Source: a bacterium M00.F.Ca.ET.205.01.1.1 (lineage in GTDB: Bacteria; Pseudomonadota; Alphaproteobacteria; Rhizobiales; Rhizobiaceae). From it: a DNA stretch of 64,000 bases. The DNA is taken from positions 806,561 through 870,560 of the forward strand of contig SRUQ01000002.1 in NCBI GenBank assembly GCA_004791255.1, given 5' to 3'. A program made the position numbers and the translations under genes. How positions within the stretch are numbered: position 1 is the first letter of the stretch; each line of letters starts with the position of its first letter. Below, piece after piece: positions 1 through 9,429 of the stretch. The notes under the pieces are model-generated. The model searched no databases, had not been told where the DNA came from, and worked only from the letters and a program-made list of their open reading frames with translations.

Positions 1-414
1 GTCGAAGCGGGGCTGGTTGACGGCCAGCCGCAGCAGGTCGAATGCCTCGTCGCGCTGCTCGCCCAGCATGCGCATGGAACCGTAGATGCCATCGCGGCTC
101 TCCTCGAAGCCCATCTCCGCGCCGGCATCGTCAAGCCGCACCTGGAAGGCATCGCTGTCGAGGGTCCCAGCACCTTCGTCGAACAGGCCGGTCATCAGGT
201 TGGCGAGCCCCTCCTTGCCCGGCGGGTCCTGAGTCGAGCCGCCGCCGAAGACGAAGCGGATGGCGACAACCGGCACCGAATAATCCTCCACCAGCCAGGC
301 GGTGACGCCTTTCGATGAGGTCACCTGCTGGATGTCCATGGCGCGAGCGGACAGCACCGGCAGGAGTAGGAAGAACAGGGCAAAGCAAAGGGTGGCGAAT
401 GTGCGATAGACCAT
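1..414 (-). CDS. M16 peptidase family, inactive-type partner subunit (partial)
   Basis: First 138 residues of a second pitrilysin/insulinase-like (M16) subunit; the 3' end runs off the window. A hydrophobic signal peptide (about residues 1-23, ending in SARA) predicts export. The region equivalent to the zinc motif HxxEH of the upstream gene reads NLMTG (within [10 protein letters not shown]), so all three motif residues are replaced. In paired bacterial M16 proteins such a subunit is the non-catalytic half that closes over the substrate. ATG at 414 is chosen for the signal peptide and the GA-rich stretch just before it; an in-frame ATG at 474, two bases after the upstream stop, is the alternative. 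It is probably co-transcribed with the active subunit at 477-1862. Confidence 0.85.
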   Translation of the reverse strand, partial: MVYRTFATLCFALFFLLLPVLSARAMDIQQVTSSKGVTAWLVEDYSVPVVAIRFVFGGGSTQDPPGKEGLANLMTGLFDEGAGTLDSDAFQVRLDDAGAEMGFEESRDGIYGSMRMLGEQRDEAFDLLRLAVNQPRFD

Positions 415-476
415 TCCCTCCCCCCTCGCGGCGGCGGCAGGAAAAGCGCTCAATCGGTCGAGAACCAGGGTCATGA

Positions 477-1862
477 TCAATTCCCCGCCTGTTGCTGCGG
501 CAGGAGATAGCCTGTCGTCGACCGGGCGAGCACCAGATACTTCGCTGCGGCGGCCTTGACCTCGTCGGCGGTGACCTTGCGGACACGGTCCGGCCATTGC
601 TCGATGTCCTGCACCGTGCCACCGGTGGCGAGTTCGGCGCCGTAGATGTTGGCCATCGAATCCTGCTTGTCGCGGGCGAAGATCATCGAGCGCACATAGC
701 GGTCCTTGGCCTTTTCCAGTTCGTTGTCGGTGACGCCATCCCTGGCGATGCGCACCACCTCGGCATCGACAGCCGCCTCGACGTCGGCGAGCTTGGCGTC
801 GCCGCGCGGCGCGCCGTAGACAGTGAAGTTGGTGTCGTCGAGCATGGTGCCCTGGAAATAGGCGCCGGCATTGGACGCGATGCCCTGCTTGACCACCAGT
901 TCCTGATAGAGCCGGCTGCGGTTGCCGCCGCCGAGGATTTCCGCCAGCAGGTCGAGCGCCTCGGCCTCGCCGGGCTTGCCGGTATGGTAGGACGGCACCA
1001 CCCATTGCGTCGAGAAATTCGGCACGCTGACGCGGGCATCCGACAGCGTCACCGTGCGCCGCGTGTTCTGTTCCGGCTCGACCGGGCGGATGCGCGGCGG
1101 CAGATCGGGACCGCGCGCCACCTTGCCGTAGGTCTTCTCGGCCATCGCCTTGACGGCATTCGGTTCGACATCGCCGGCCACGATCAGCACGGCGTTGTTG
1201 GGGCGGTAGTATTTATCGTAGAAGGCGACGGCGTCGGTGCGGTTCAGCTGCTCCATCTCCTGCATCCAGCCGATGACCGGAATGCGGTAGGGTTGGTTCT
1301 GCCACAGCGTCGCATCGACTTCCTCGTCGAGCACGGCTTCCGGACTGTTGTCGATGCGCGAGCGCCGCTCTTCCAGGATGACGTCGCGCTCGGTCTTGAT
1401 GACATCGTCGGTGAGGATGAGGTTGCGCATGCGGTCGGCCTCGAAGCTCATCATCAGTTCGAGCGCCGATGGCGCCACCGTCTCGTGGAAGGCGGTGTAG
1501 TCGTATGAGGTGAAGGCGTTGTTGGAACCGCCTATGTCGGAGACGGCGCGGTCGAACTCGCCCGCGGCGTGATTGCTCGTCGCCTTGAACATCAGATGTT
1601 CGAAGAAATGGGCGATGCCGGATTTGCCGGGCGGCTCGTCGGCGCTGCCGATCTTGTACCAGACCATGTGGGTGACGATCGGCGCGCGATGATCGGGGAT
1701 GACGACCACCTCCATGCCGTTCTCGAGCAGGAAATCCGTCACCTTGAACTCGTTCGCCTTGCCGTCCTTGGACGCAGTTTCGGCCAGCATTGGGCCGGTT
1801 ACAGCAAATACCAGCGCGCCTGCAAGGAGCCCTGTGCGCAGCCGTCTGGTGCTGGATTTCAT
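477..1862 (-). CDS. M16 family zinc metallopeptidase
   Basis: 461-residue exported protease. A signal peptide covers about residues 1-28 (cleavage near MLAETA). The inverted zinc motif is HFFEH at residues 85-89 (His85 and His89 bind zinc, Glu88 is the base), followed by the usual acidic run in [10 protein letters not shown] about 75 residues later. The C-terminal half has the M16 inactive-domain fold, with the [13 protein letters not shown] segment typical of processing-peptidase-like proteins. It sits directly upstream of the HxxEH-less partner, as in two-subunit bacterial M16 pairs that degrade peptides in the periplasm. An open frame extends upstream to 2228, but the signal peptide fixes the start at 1862. 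The substrate cannot be read from the sequence. Confidence 0.92.
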   Translation of the reverse strand: MKSSTRRLRTGLLAGALVFAVTGPMLAETASKDGKANEFKVTDFLLENGMEVVVIPDHRAPIVTHMVWYKIGSADEPPGKSGIAHFFEHLMFKATSNHAAGEFDRAVSDIGGSNNAFTSYDYTAFHETVAPSALELMMSFEADRMRNLILTDDVIKTERDVILEERRSRIDNSPEAVLDEEVDATLWQNQPYRIPVIGWMQEMEQLNRTDAVAFYDKYYRPNNAVLIVAGDVEPNAVKAMAEKTYGKVARGPDLPPRIRPVEPEQNTRRTVTLSDARVSVPNFSTQWVVPSYHTGKPGEAEALDLLAEILGGGNRSRLYQELVVKQGIASNAGAYFQGTMLDDTNFTVYGAPRGDAKLADVEAAVDAEVVRIARDGVTDNELEKAKDRYVRSMIFARDKQDSMANIYGAELATGGTVQDIEQWPDRVRKVTADEVKAAAAKYLVLARSTTGYLLPQQQAGN

Positions 1863-1980
1863 CAAATGCTCCGGTTCCGGTTGCGTGACGATAGGCAAGC
1901 TTGCCCGCCAAGGCAAAGTGAATCGCCGGCCATGTTGCCGGCAAACGCGGCGGCAAAGAGGCCGGCCGGGGTGCGTCGTA

Positions 1981-2535
1981 TCAGGCGGCCTCGATGAAGC
2001 GGATGACGGTCTCGCCATAGTTGCGCTCGTCGAGCACGGAAAAGCCGGGTCCAGGCTCGAACAATGCTGCCGCGGCCTCCTCGACCACGCACAAAGCACC
2101 GGGGCGCAGCCAGCCGCCGGCCCTGGCCGACTGCAGGGCCCGCTCGCCAAGACCCTTGCCATAGGGCGGGTCGGCAAAAACCAGGCCGAACGGCGCCAAC
2201 GTGCCCGCATCGCCAAGCCCCGCGGCATCGCGGCGAAAGATCTTGGTGCGGCCGGTCAGGCCGAAAGCTTCGACATTGTCGCGGATCAGGCCGCGGCCTT
2301 CCGCCGACTCCTCGATGAAGACGCCATAGGACGCGCCGCGCGACAGCGCTTCCAGGCCGAGGGCGCCGGTGCCGGCGAACAGGTCGAGCACGCGAGCGCC
2401 CTGCAGCCGGTCAGCAAAGCGGTGCGCCAGCACATTGAAGACCGCCTCGCGGGTGCGATCGGTCGTCGGGCGGATGGCGCTGCTGCGGGGCGTCGCCAGC
2501 GGACGCCCGCGAAACTCACCACCAACGATCCTCAT
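1981..2535 (-). CDS. rsmD: 16S rRNA (guanine(966)-N(2))-methyltransferase RsmD
   Basis: 184 residues, the normal length for RsmD. The family transfers a methyl group from SAM to the N2 of G966 in 16S rRNA of the 30S subunit. Visible marks are the N-terminal [12 protein letters not shown] opening, the SAM-binding motif [16 protein letters not shown] (about 49-64) and the catalytic DPPY at 122-125. The start overlaps the stop of the upstream pseudouridine synthase gene by 4 nt (ATGA), so the two rRNA-modification genes are translationally coupled. Confidence 0.95.
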   Translation of the reverse strand: MRIVGGEFRGRPLATPRSSAIRPTTDRTREAVFNVLAHRFADRLQGARVLDLFAGTGALGLEALSRGASYGVFIEESAEGRGLIRDNVEAFGLTGRTKIFRRDAAGLGDAGTLAPFGLVFADPPYGKGLGERALQSARAGGWLRPGALCVVEEAAAALFEPGPGFSVLDERNYGETVIRFIEAA

Positions 2536-4613
2536 TTCGTCCTGGGACCCTTGGGGCCGCCGCGCGGCCGCTCGCCACCACCGTCCGGACGCTCGCCACG
2601 CGGCTTGCCGAACGGTTTTGCACCGCCTGGCTTGCCGGCGGGCTTGCCATAGGACGGCTTGAACGACGCCTTGCGCGCCTTGTTCTCGGCCGCCTTGGCA
2701 GCATCCGCCTCCGCCCTGCCCTTGCCGATCGGCCGGGCTCCCGGCGCCATCCAGACATTGGCCTTGCGCTGGCCGGGCGGCTCGATCGGGCGCTGCTCGC
2801 GCTCGGATTTCTTGCCGCCGCCACGCGGTTTGTCACCGAAGCCGCCGCGCGGCTTGTCGCCAAAATTGCCACGCGGCTTATCGCCAAAGCCGCCACGTTC
2901 GGGCCTTGGGCCGCGATCGCCAAAGCTCTTCTCCGGCCTCTCGCCTCTGTCGGGACTTGTCGACAGTTTGCCCAGCGCTTCGTCGCGGCTGCCCTCGCGG
3001 CGCTTGCGGTTCTTGATCAGCCCGCCCTCGCCGATCGGACGGCGATCGACTCCATCGCGCGCAAATTTCGGCCGCTCGGGCTCCGGCTCGCGGGTCTCGG
3101 TGCGGCGCACCGGCTTGTTGGAAAACGGCTTGGTGATCTCGGCGTCGAAATTGGCGCCGGACTCCTCGACCAGGCGTTCGCCAAGCTGATCGCGCAGCAC
3201 CCGACCCTTGACCTCCAGCACGTGGCCTTCCGGCAGGTCCTCGAGCTGGAACGGGCCGTAGGAGATGCGGATCAGCCGCGTCACGTCGAGGCCGAGCGCG
3301 CCGAGGATGTTCCTGACCTCGCGGTTCTTGCCTTCGCGCAGGCCGATCGTCAGCCAGGCATTCGAGCCCTGCTCGCGGTCGAGGCTGGCCTCGATGGCAC
3401 CGTAGAAGACGCCATCGACGGCGATGCCCTCGCGCAGGCCGGCAAGCGCGCTTTCCTCGACCTTGCCGTGAACGCGCACGCGGTAGCGGCGCAGCCAGCC
3501 GGTCGCCGGCAGTTCGAGCACCCGCGACAGGCCGCCATCATTGGTGAGCAGCAGCAGGCCCTCGGTGTTGATGTCGAGCCGGCCGATGGTCATCAGCCGT
3601 GGCAATTCGGCGGGCAGCACGTCGAAGACGGTCTTGCGGCCCTCGGGATCGCGGTTGGTGGTGACGACGCCGGCCGGTTTGTGGAAAAGGAACAGACGCG
3701 TGCGTTCGATCGGCGGAATTTCCATGCCGTCGAGATGAATGATGTCACCGGGCATCACATTGAAGGCTGGTGAGGCCAGCGCCCGGCCATTGACCTTGAC
3801 GCGGCCGGCCGCGATCAGTTCCTCGGCGTCGCGGCGCGAGGCAAGGCCGGCGCGTGCCAGCCGCTTGGCGATCCGCTCGCCGGCTTCCTCGGTTGCCTCC
3901 GCCGGCCGCGGCCGCGGCTTGAAGCCGCCCGACGCGCCCTGGGGACGATCGCCGAAATCACGCTTGGGTCTGTCGCCGCCGAAGTCACGCTTGGGGCGAT
4001 CCGCGAAGTCACGTTTCGGGCGGTCACTGAAATCGCGCTTGGGACGGTCGAAACGCCTTTCGCCGCCTTCGGCAGCTGCCGCAGCCGGACGATCGCCGCG
4101 CGGGGCATAGGGCTTGCGCGGACCTTCGCGCTTTTCATAGGGCTTGCGCTCGCCTCCGGCCGCCATTGGGCGGTCGCCACGCGGCGCGTAGGGCTTGCGC
4201 GGGCCTTCGCGCTTCTCATAGGGCTTGCGTTCGCCCTCGGCAGCCATCGGGCGGTCGCCACGCGGCGCGTATGGCTTGCGGGGCCCTTCGCGTTTCTCGT
4301 AAGGCTTGCGCTCGCCTTCTGCAGCCATCGGGCGGTCGCCGCGTGGTGCATAGGGCTTGCGCGGGCCTTCGCGCTTCTCGTAGGGCTTGCCCTCGGAACG
4401 CGGCCCCTTGCTGAAGGGCTTTTCGCCACTCTTGAAGTCACGTTTCGGCCGCTCACCCTCGGTGGCCATCGGCCTGTTACCGCGCGGTGCGTAGGGTTTC
4501 TTGGCGCCGAAGGATGGCTTGCCACCCCTGTCGCCTCGCGGACCCGCAGTCTTGCCTGGGCCTTTTTGGCCTGGCCCTTTTGCGCGGGGGGATTTCCTGT
4601 CGTTGTCGTCCAT
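2532..4613 (-). CDS. RluB/RsuA-type rRNA pseudouridine synthase with long low-complexity extensions
   Basis: 693 residues, far longer than the usual 240-300 of this family. The catalytic core is an S4 RNA-binding domain (about 243-300, with RLARAGLASRRDAEELI) followed by a pseudouridine synthase domain (about 305-475) with the catalytic Asp in GRLDINTEGLLLLTNDG (near 345). It is flanked by basic, disordered arms. Residues about 75-170 contain four near-identical 27-residue repeats (KPYEKREGPRKPYAPRGDRP core), followed by RPKRDF repeats; the tail has GDKPRGGFG repeats. ATG 4613 is chosen over the longer frame to 4682 because MDDNDRKSP opens the basic arm. RluB acts on 23S helix 89; RluB versus RluE/F specificity cannot be settled here. 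It overlaps rsmD by 4 nt. Confidence 0.88.
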   Translation of the reverse strand: MDDNDRKSPRAKGPGQKGPGKTAGPRGDRGGKPSFGAKKPYAPRGNRPMATEGERPKRDFKSGEKPFSKGPRSEGKPYEKREGPRKPYAPRGDRPMAAEGERKPYEKREGPRKPYAPRGDRPMAAEGERKPYEKREGPRKPYAPRGDRPMAAGGERKPYEKREGPRKPYAPRGDRPAAAAAEGGERRFDRPKRDFSDRPKRDFADRPKRDFGGDRPKRDFGDRPQGASGGFKPRPRPAEATEEAGERIAKRLARAGLASRRDAEELIAAGRVKVNGRALASPAFNVMPGDIIHLDGMEIPPIERTRLFLFHKPAGVVTTNRDPEGRKTVFDVLPAELPRLMTIGRLDINTEGLLLLTNDGGLSRVLELPATGWLRRYRVRVHGKVEESALAGLREGIAVDGVFYGAIEASLDREQGSNAWLTIGLREGKNREVRNILGALGLDVTRLIRISYGPFQLEDLPEGHVLEVKGRVLRDQLGERLVEESGANFDAEITKPFSNKPVRRTETREPEPERPKFARDGVDRRPIGEGGLIKNRKRREGSRDEALGKLSTSPDRGERPEKSFGDRGPRPERGGFGDKPRGNFGDKPRGGFGDKPRGGGKKSEREQRPIEPPGQRKANVWMAPGARPIGKGRAEADAAKAAENKARKASFKPSYGKPAGKPGGAKPFGKPRGERPDGGGERPRGGPKGPRTK
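4107..4390. repeat. 81-bp in-frame tandem repeat (about 3.5 copies)
   Basis: Imperfect 81-bp units in tandem encode the 27-residue basic repeats of the pseudouridine synthase N-terminal arm. Differences between copies are mostly at third codon positions, which suggests selection on the protein. Confidence 0.85.
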
Positions 4614-4635
4614 GTGGCCTTTGTCCGTTTGCGCT

Positions 4636-4742
4636 GCTACAGCGTGGCGCATCCCAGGGACGCGCAACGAACGCTGTAGCACTTTTGATTTGGCGCATGA
4701 TCATTTCCGAAAACCGTACCCGATTTTCGAGGTTATGCGCTC
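4636..4742. repeat. Composite palindromic intergenic repeat
   Basis: Two adjacent palindromes lie between the divergent pseudouridine synthase and tadA genes. The first has perfect 10-bp arms GCTACAGCGT (4636-4645) and ACGCTGTAGC (4671-4680). The second has outer arms GCGCAT (4693-4698) and ATGCGC (4735-4740) with inner CGAAAA/TTTTCG arms. The pattern resembles the dispersed extragenic repeats of rhizobial genomes (recalled from general knowledge, not searched). It replaces most of what should be a promoter region. Confidence 0.7.
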
Positions 4743-4794
4743 AATAACAGGATCACTGTCGGGTGGCGAGGAGATAAATCGGAATGGAGACCGC

Positions 4795-5247
4795 GTGAAG
4801 CGACCCGATTTCATGGCCATGGCGCTGAAGGAGGCCGAAGCGGCAGCCTTGCGCGGCGAAGTGCCGGTCGGCGCCGTCATCGCCAGCGGCGACGCCATAG
4901 TCGCCAGCGCCGGCAACCGCACCCGCGAGCTTGCCGACCCGACCGCGCATGCCGAGATGCTGGCGATCCGTGAAGCCTGCCAAAAACTCTCGAGCGAGCG
5001 GCTGACCGGCCACGACCTCTACGTGACACTGGAGCCCTGCGCCATGTGCGCAGGCGCCATCTCCTTCGCGCGGCTGCGGCGGCTGTATTTCGGCGCGGCC
5101 GACGAGAAGGGCGGCGCGGTGGTCAACGGCGTGCGCTTCTTCGCCTCGCCAACATGCCACCACACGCCGGATGTCTATCCGGGCATGAGCGAGACCGAAG
5201 CGGCCCTGCTGCTGAAGGATTTTTTCCGCGAACGGCGCGAACCTTAG
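4795..5247 (+). CDS. tadA: tRNA-specific adenosine deaminase TadA
   Basis: 150 residues. TadA deaminates A34 to inosine in tRNA-Arg(ACG), allowing wobble reading of CGN codons. The zinc/catalytic motifs are HAE at 52-54 and PCAMC at 81-85 (Cys82, Cys85), with the N-terminal GEVPVGAVI segment of the family. GTG at 4795 is chosen because GGAGA lies 4 nt before it and it gives the standard length; an ATG at 4813 would remove the first helix. It is transcribed away from the pseudouridine synthase gene across a palindromic repeat. Confidence 0.93.
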   Translation: MKRPDFMAMALKEAEAAALRGEVPVGAVIASGDAIVASAGNRTRELADPTAHAEMLAIREACQKLSSERLTGHDLYVTLEPCAMCAGAISFARLRRLYFGAADEKGGAVVNGVRFFASPTCHHTPDVYPGMSETEAALLLKDFFRERREP

Positions 5248-5270
5248 CCGTCACTAAAAGGGAAATTAGA

Positions 5271-5951
5271 TCAGAGGGACGGCAGCCAGTCGAACCAGCC
5301 GCTGCCCTTCTTGCCTTCCGCCTCTTTCTTCAGGCGGCGTTCCTTCTTGTACTCGTCCTCGCCGAGTTCGCCCTGCGGCGCGGCGTCCGATGCGACACGG
5401 TAACCCAGCGGCGGTTCGCTCAGATATTTGCGTGTGTTGGGATCGCCCTGCTTGCTGTCGGCAAGTCGGCGCTGGATTTCAGCGGCGCGGCCCTTGTCCG
5501 AATCGGCGGGCGACCAACGCGGCGGATGGCTCGAGCCAGACTCGTCCATCGCCTTCTTGACCGAAGCCGGATCGGTCTGCACATCTTCGACGATCTCCGA
5601 CTGGTAGGCCGGATCATTCTGGTGGGCGGTGGCGTCGGCGCGCAGGCGGGCGCGGCGCTGCTCGGGCGATTCGGGCCATTCGGCGCTGGCCGTCTCGATG
5701 CTGTCCTGCGGCGCCGGCAGCGCTTCCTTCTGGCCCGGTGCCGGTTTCACCAATGTGGGGCGCGGCCTGTAATCGATCCGTTCCTTATGCTTCGGCGCGA
5801 TGGAAAAGGCGCTACTGAGATCGCCAGCCAGCTGTTCGCCGGCTGTCTTGTCGGTGCCGTAGGTCGGGGAGCCAACGCAGCCGGCCAGAGCAAGGCCCGA
5901 TGCGAAAAGCGGCGCCAGCAGCGCAAGGCGCGCATTATATCTCTCGGTCAT
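5271..5951 (-). CDS. Hypothetical lipoprotein
   Basis: 226 residues with a lipoprotein signal: basic start, hydrophobic stretch and lipobox LAGC with the lipidated Cys at 25. The mature part is hydrophilic, rich in Pro, Glu and Lys, and ends in a Lys-rich segment followed by GWFDWLPSL. No catalytic motif was recognised. Proteins of this kind occur next to ileS in rhizobia, but I cannot assign a function. ATG 5951 is chosen for the signal sequence; the open frame extends to 6023 without one. It lies downstream of ileS on the same strand, about 200 bp away behind a GC hairpin, so it probably has its own promoter. Confidence 0.75.
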   Translation of the reverse strand: MTERYNARLALLAPLFASGLALAGCVGSPTYGTDKTAGEQLAGDLSSAFSIAPKHKERIDYRPRPTLVKPAPGQKEALPAPQDSIETASAEWPESPEQRRARLRADATAHQNDPAYQSEIVEDVQTDPASVKKAMDESGSSHPPRWSPADSDKGRAAEIQRRLADSKQGDPNTRKYLSEPPLGYRVASDAAPQGELGEDEYKKERRLKKEAEGKKGSGWFDWLPSL

Positions 5952-6096
5952 GCCAAAAAGTCCCACTATAGACAGCCTCTCGATTGCCACCGGCGGTATG
6001 TCCGGTCCCCATCGTCCAAGCACTTGCGACGGAAATCCGGCGACAATTTGTCTGCCGGAGTTTCGCGTATTTACCTCAACCGCTCGTTAAGGGCAA

Positions 6097-6121
6097 CGCG
6101 CGGGCGGCTTTCGCCCGCGCG
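6097..6121 (-). terminator. GC-rich hairpin, likely ileS terminator
   Basis: Perfect 10-bp stem CGCGCGGGCG (6097-6106) / CGCCCGCGCG (6112-6121) with a 5-nt loop, about 40 bp past the ileS stop. The T-run after it is poor, so termination is inferred. Confidence 0.5.
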
Positions 6122-6158
6122 GCGTGGCATTTGTGCACCGATGCCGCATCCCGGTCTA

Positions 6159-9140
6159 TCAAAGCCGGCCGGCCGCCTTCAGCTCATGGAGCACGGCGGC
6201 ATCGCGGGCCGAGACATCGGGGAATTCCGTATCTTGCCCGACATCGGCCGTGTAGCGCCAGGAGCGCGCGCATTTGACCAGGCCGCGATCCTCGGCTTTC
6301 TCGACCACCACGGCAACGCCCTTGACGTCGTCGAGCGTGAAGGCCCCTGCCGGCGCCTGGCCATGTGCAATGACCAGATCGCTGGTGATCGCCATCTCGG
6401 CCATGTCGACGTCCGCTATCGCCGCTTCGAGCGCCGCATCGTTGATGGTGACGACCGGCACCGCCTCAAGCGAGGAACCGATGACCTTCTGGGCACGTGC
6501 GATTTCGAGCGCACCGGTGACGACCCGGCGCACCTGGCGCACCCGGCGCCATTTCTCCGCCAGCGGCTCATTCTTCCAGTTCGCCGGGATATCAGGGAAC
6601 TGGTCGAGATGCACAGATACCGCATCGGGATGGCGGTCGAGCCAGGCCTCTTCCATGGTGAAAGGCAGCATCGGCGCCAGCCACTTCACCAGACAGTCGA
6701 AGAGATGGCGCACCACTTGCACCGAGGCCTTGCGCTTCACGCTCGACGGCGCGTCGCAGTAGAGCGCGTCCTTGCGGATGTCAAAATAGAAGGCCGACAA
6801 CTCGACCACCATGAAATCGATAAGCGCGCGGGTGATGCGCTTGAACTCGAAGGCATCGTAGCCCTGGCGCACCACTTCATCGAGCTCGGCCAGCCGATGC
6901 AGCATCAGCCGCTCGAGTTCCGGCATGCCCTCCAGCGGCACCTCTTCGCCATCATCATGGGCGAGCGTGCCCAGCATCCAGCGAATGGTGTTCCTGAGCT
7001 TGCGGTAGGCATCGATGTTGGTCTGCAGCACATTCTTGCCGAGCCGCTGGTCTTCCCAATAATCCGTCGTCACCACCCACAGCCGCAGGATATCGGCGCC
7101 GGACTGCTTGATGACGTCCTGCGGCACGACGGTGTTGCCGAGCGACTTCGACATCTTGCGGCCGTCCTCGTCCATGGTGAAGCCATGGGTGACGACGGTT
7201 TCGTAAGGCGCCCTGCCCCTGGTGCCGCAGCTTTCGAGCAGCGAGGAATGGAACCAGCCGCGATGCTGGTCGGAGCCTTCGAAATAAACATCGGCCGGCC
7301 ATTTCAGGTCGGGGCGGTCTTCCAGCGTGAAGACATGCGTCGAACCCGAATCAAACCAGACATCGAGAATGTCCATTACCTGCTTCCATCGGGATGCATC
7401 GTGATTGCCGAGGAAACGCTCCTTGGCGCCGGCGGCGAACCAGGCGTCGGCGCCTTCCTTCTCGAACGCGTCCATGATGCGCTGGTTGACGGCTTCGTCC
7501 TTCAGCACATTGCCGTCCTCGTCGGCGAAGACGGCGATCGGCACGCCCCAGGCCCGCTGGCGCGACAGCACCCAGTCAGGGCGCTCCTCGATCATGGCGC
7601 GGATGCGGTTCTGGCCGGCGGCCGGCACGAAGCGCGTGTCGTCGATGGCCTTCAGCGCGCGGCTGCGCAGTGTTGTGCCATCGCCAAGGTCCTTATCCAT
7701 ATAGACGAACCATTGCGGCGTGTTGCGGAAGATGACCGGCTTCTTCGAGCGCCAGGAATGCGGATAGCTGTGCTTCAGCCGACCGCGCGCGAAGAGCGCG
7801 TTGCGCTTGATCAGCTCATCGATGACCGCCGGGTTGGCGTTGCCCTTCTTGCCGTTGTCGTCAATGACGCGTGCGGCCCCACCCTCGCGATCCGGGCCGA
7901 AACCGGGTGCGTCCTTGGTGAAGAAACCGGCATCGTCGACGGTGAAGGGGATTGCGGTATCGATGCCGCGCGCACGCAACTCGGGCGCGGCATCCATCCA
8001 GGCGTCGAAATCCTCGCGGCCGTGGCCAGGCGCGGTGTGGACGAAGCCGGTGCCGGCATCGTCGGTGACGTGATCGCCGGCAACCATAGGCACCGGGAAT
8101 TCATAACCACCGCCCAGCCCCTTGAAGGGATGCGAAAGCACAAGACTTCCAAGCTGTTCGGCGCTGATGCCATGAAGCCGCTTCAAGGTGATCTTGGCCT
8201 TGGCCTGGCTTTCCTCGGCCAGGGCGTCGGCAAAGATCAGCTTCTCGCCGGGCTGCGGTCCGAACGCATTCTCGGCCGCCGTTACTTCATAGAGGCCATA
8301 GGTGACGCGGGGCGAATAGCTGACGGCGCGATTGCCGGGGATGGTCCACGGCGTCGTCGTCCAGATGACGACATGGGCGTCGAGCAGGTCCAGCGACTTT
8401 CCGCTCAGGTCCGGGTTGAGTTCGGTGGGCTGTCCATCCACCACGCTGGCGACGGCGAGATTGGCGACCGGAAACTTCGCCCAGATCGTGTCCGACTCAT
8501 AATCCTGGTATTCGATCTCGGCCTCGGCGAGCGCGGTACGCTCGACGACGCTCCACATTACCGGCTTGGAGCCGCGATAGAGCTGGCCGGACAGGGCGAA
8601 TTTCAACAGTTCGCCGGCGATGCGCGCCTCGGCATGGAAAGCCATCGTCGTATAGGGATTCTTGAAGTCGCCGATGACACCGAGGCGCTGGAACTCAGCG
8701 CCCTGCACGGAGATCCAGTGCGCGGCGAATTCACGGCATTCCTTGCGGAATTCGTTGACCGGCACCTCGTCCTTGTTCTTGCCCTTGGCGCGATACTGTT
8801 CCTCGATCTTCCATTCGATCGGCAGACCGTGGCAATCCCAGCCCGGCACGTAATTGGCGTTGTAGCCGCGCATCTGGAAGGAGCGGTTGATGACGTCCTT
8901 GAGGATCTTGTTCAGCGCATGGCCGATATGGATGTTGCCGTTGGCGTAGGGCGGGCCGTCATGCAGCACGTATTTCTCACGGCCGGCGGCGTCGTCGCGC
9001 AGCTTGCGGTAGAGATCCATGTCCTGCCAGCGCTTGACCAGCACCGGCTCCTTCTCCGGCAAGCCGGCCCGCATCGGGAACTCCGTCTGCGGCAGGTAAA
9101 GCGTCTTTGAATAGTCGATCGTTTCAACAGTGTCGGTCAT
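6159..9140 (-). CDS. ileS: Isoleucyl-tRNA synthetase
   Basis: 993 residues. Class I synthetase that charges tRNA-Ile in the cytoplasm and edits mischarged valine. Class I signatures are HIGH at 71-74 ([14 protein letters not shown]) and KMSKS near 660-665 ([11 protein letters not shown]); the connective editing domain lies between ([15 protein letters not shown] region). The C-terminal zinc-ribbon region keeps only one Cys (LVKCARSW) and continues into [14 protein letters not shown] without the expected Cys pairs, so the terminal zinc site seems lost. ATG 9140 matches the family start ([17 protein letters not shown]); the frame extends 10 codons further. The leader carries a palindromic repeat at 9199-9245. 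Confidence 0.97.
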   Translation of the reverse strand: MTDTVETIDYSKTLYLPQTEFPMRAGLPEKEPVLVKRWQDMDLYRKLRDDAAGREKYVLHDGPPYANGNIHIGHALNKILKDVINRSFQMRGYNANYVPGWDCHGLPIEWKIEEQYRAKGKNKDEVPVNEFRKECREFAAHWISVQGAEFQRLGVIGDFKNPYTTMAFHAEARIAGELLKFALSGQLYRGSKPVMWSVVERTALAEAEIEYQDYESDTIWAKFPVANLAVASVVDGQPTELNPDLSGKSLDLLDAHVVIWTTTPWTIPGNRAVSYSPRVTYGLYEVTAAENAFGPQPGEKLIFADALAEESQAKAKITLKRLHGISAEQLGSLVLSHPFKGLGGGYEFPVPMVAGDHVTDDAGTGFVHTAPGHGREDFDAWMDAAPELRARGIDTAIPFTVDDAGFFTKDAPGFGPDREGGAARVIDDNGKKGNANPAVIDELIKRNALFARGRLKHSYPHSWRSKKPVIFRNTPQWFVYMDKDLGDGTTLRSRALKAIDDTRFVPAAGQNRIRAMIEERPDWVLSRQRAWGVPIAVFADEDGNVLKDEAVNQRIMDAFEKEGADAWFAAGAKERFLGNHDASRWKQVMDILDVWFDSGSTHVFTLEDRPDLKWPADVYFEGSDQHRGWFHSSLLESCGTRGRAPYETVVTHGFTMDEDGRKMSKSLGNTVVPQDVIKQSGADILRLWVVTTDYWEDQRLGKNVLQTNIDAYRKLRNTIRWMLGTLAHDDGEEVPLEGMPELERLMLHRLAELDEVVRQGYDAFEFKRITRALIDFMVVELSAFYFDIRKDALYCDAPSSVKRKASVQVVRHLFDCLVKWLAPMLPFTMEEAWLDRHPDAVSVHLDQFPDIPANWKNEPLAEKWRRVRQVRRVVTGALEIARAQKVIGSSLEAVPVVTINDAALEAAIADVDMAEMAITSDLVIAHGQAPAGAFTLDDVKGVAVVVEKAEDRGLVKCARSWRYTADVGQDTEFPDVSARDAAVLHELKAAGRL

Positions 9141-9198
9141 TGATCTGCCATCTGCGTAGCCCGTCGGCACAAAAGCCCGGCGTTGAATTCTTTGCTTG

Positions 9199-9245
9199 AC
9201 GCATATCGTTTCCCAAAACCGGACCCACTTTTGGGCGATATGCGT
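9199..9245. repeat. Palindromic intergenic repeat upstream of ileS
   Basis: Perfect outer arms ACGCATATCG (9199-9208) / CGATATGCGT (9236-9245) and inner arms CCCAAAA (9212-9218) / TTTTGGG (9229-9235). The layout (10-bp outer arms, short gap, 7-bp inner arms, 10-nt loop) matches the two copies at 32654-32756. It lies about 60 bp upstream of the ileS start, so it may be transcribed in the leader. Confidence 0.75.
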
Positions 9246-9429
9246 CGATGTTCTGGAAAAAGCGCGAGGGCGCGCGCGAAGCTCCCGGCGGCTCCGGCGG
9301 CGCTCAGGCCTCCCGGAACACCGGGCCAGTAATTCGTATCGCGATCGCGAAAAGGCGCGAAAAGCTCATCATGGCGTGGGCTTTTAGCGGAGATGAGCGC
9401 AGGAATAAAGCGTCTCTCGTTGGATTCGC

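Noticed and set aside
4107..4390. Regular repeats suggesting a CRISPR array
   Set aside because: Units are contiguous 81-bp in-frame copies without spacers and encode a clear protein repeat.
5046..9110. 1354-codon open frame on the plus strand
   Set aside because: It is the antisense shadow of ileS and partly of the lipoprotein gene; both minus-strand proteins have full family motifs, while the plus frame is Arg/His/Gly-rich with no recognisable domain.
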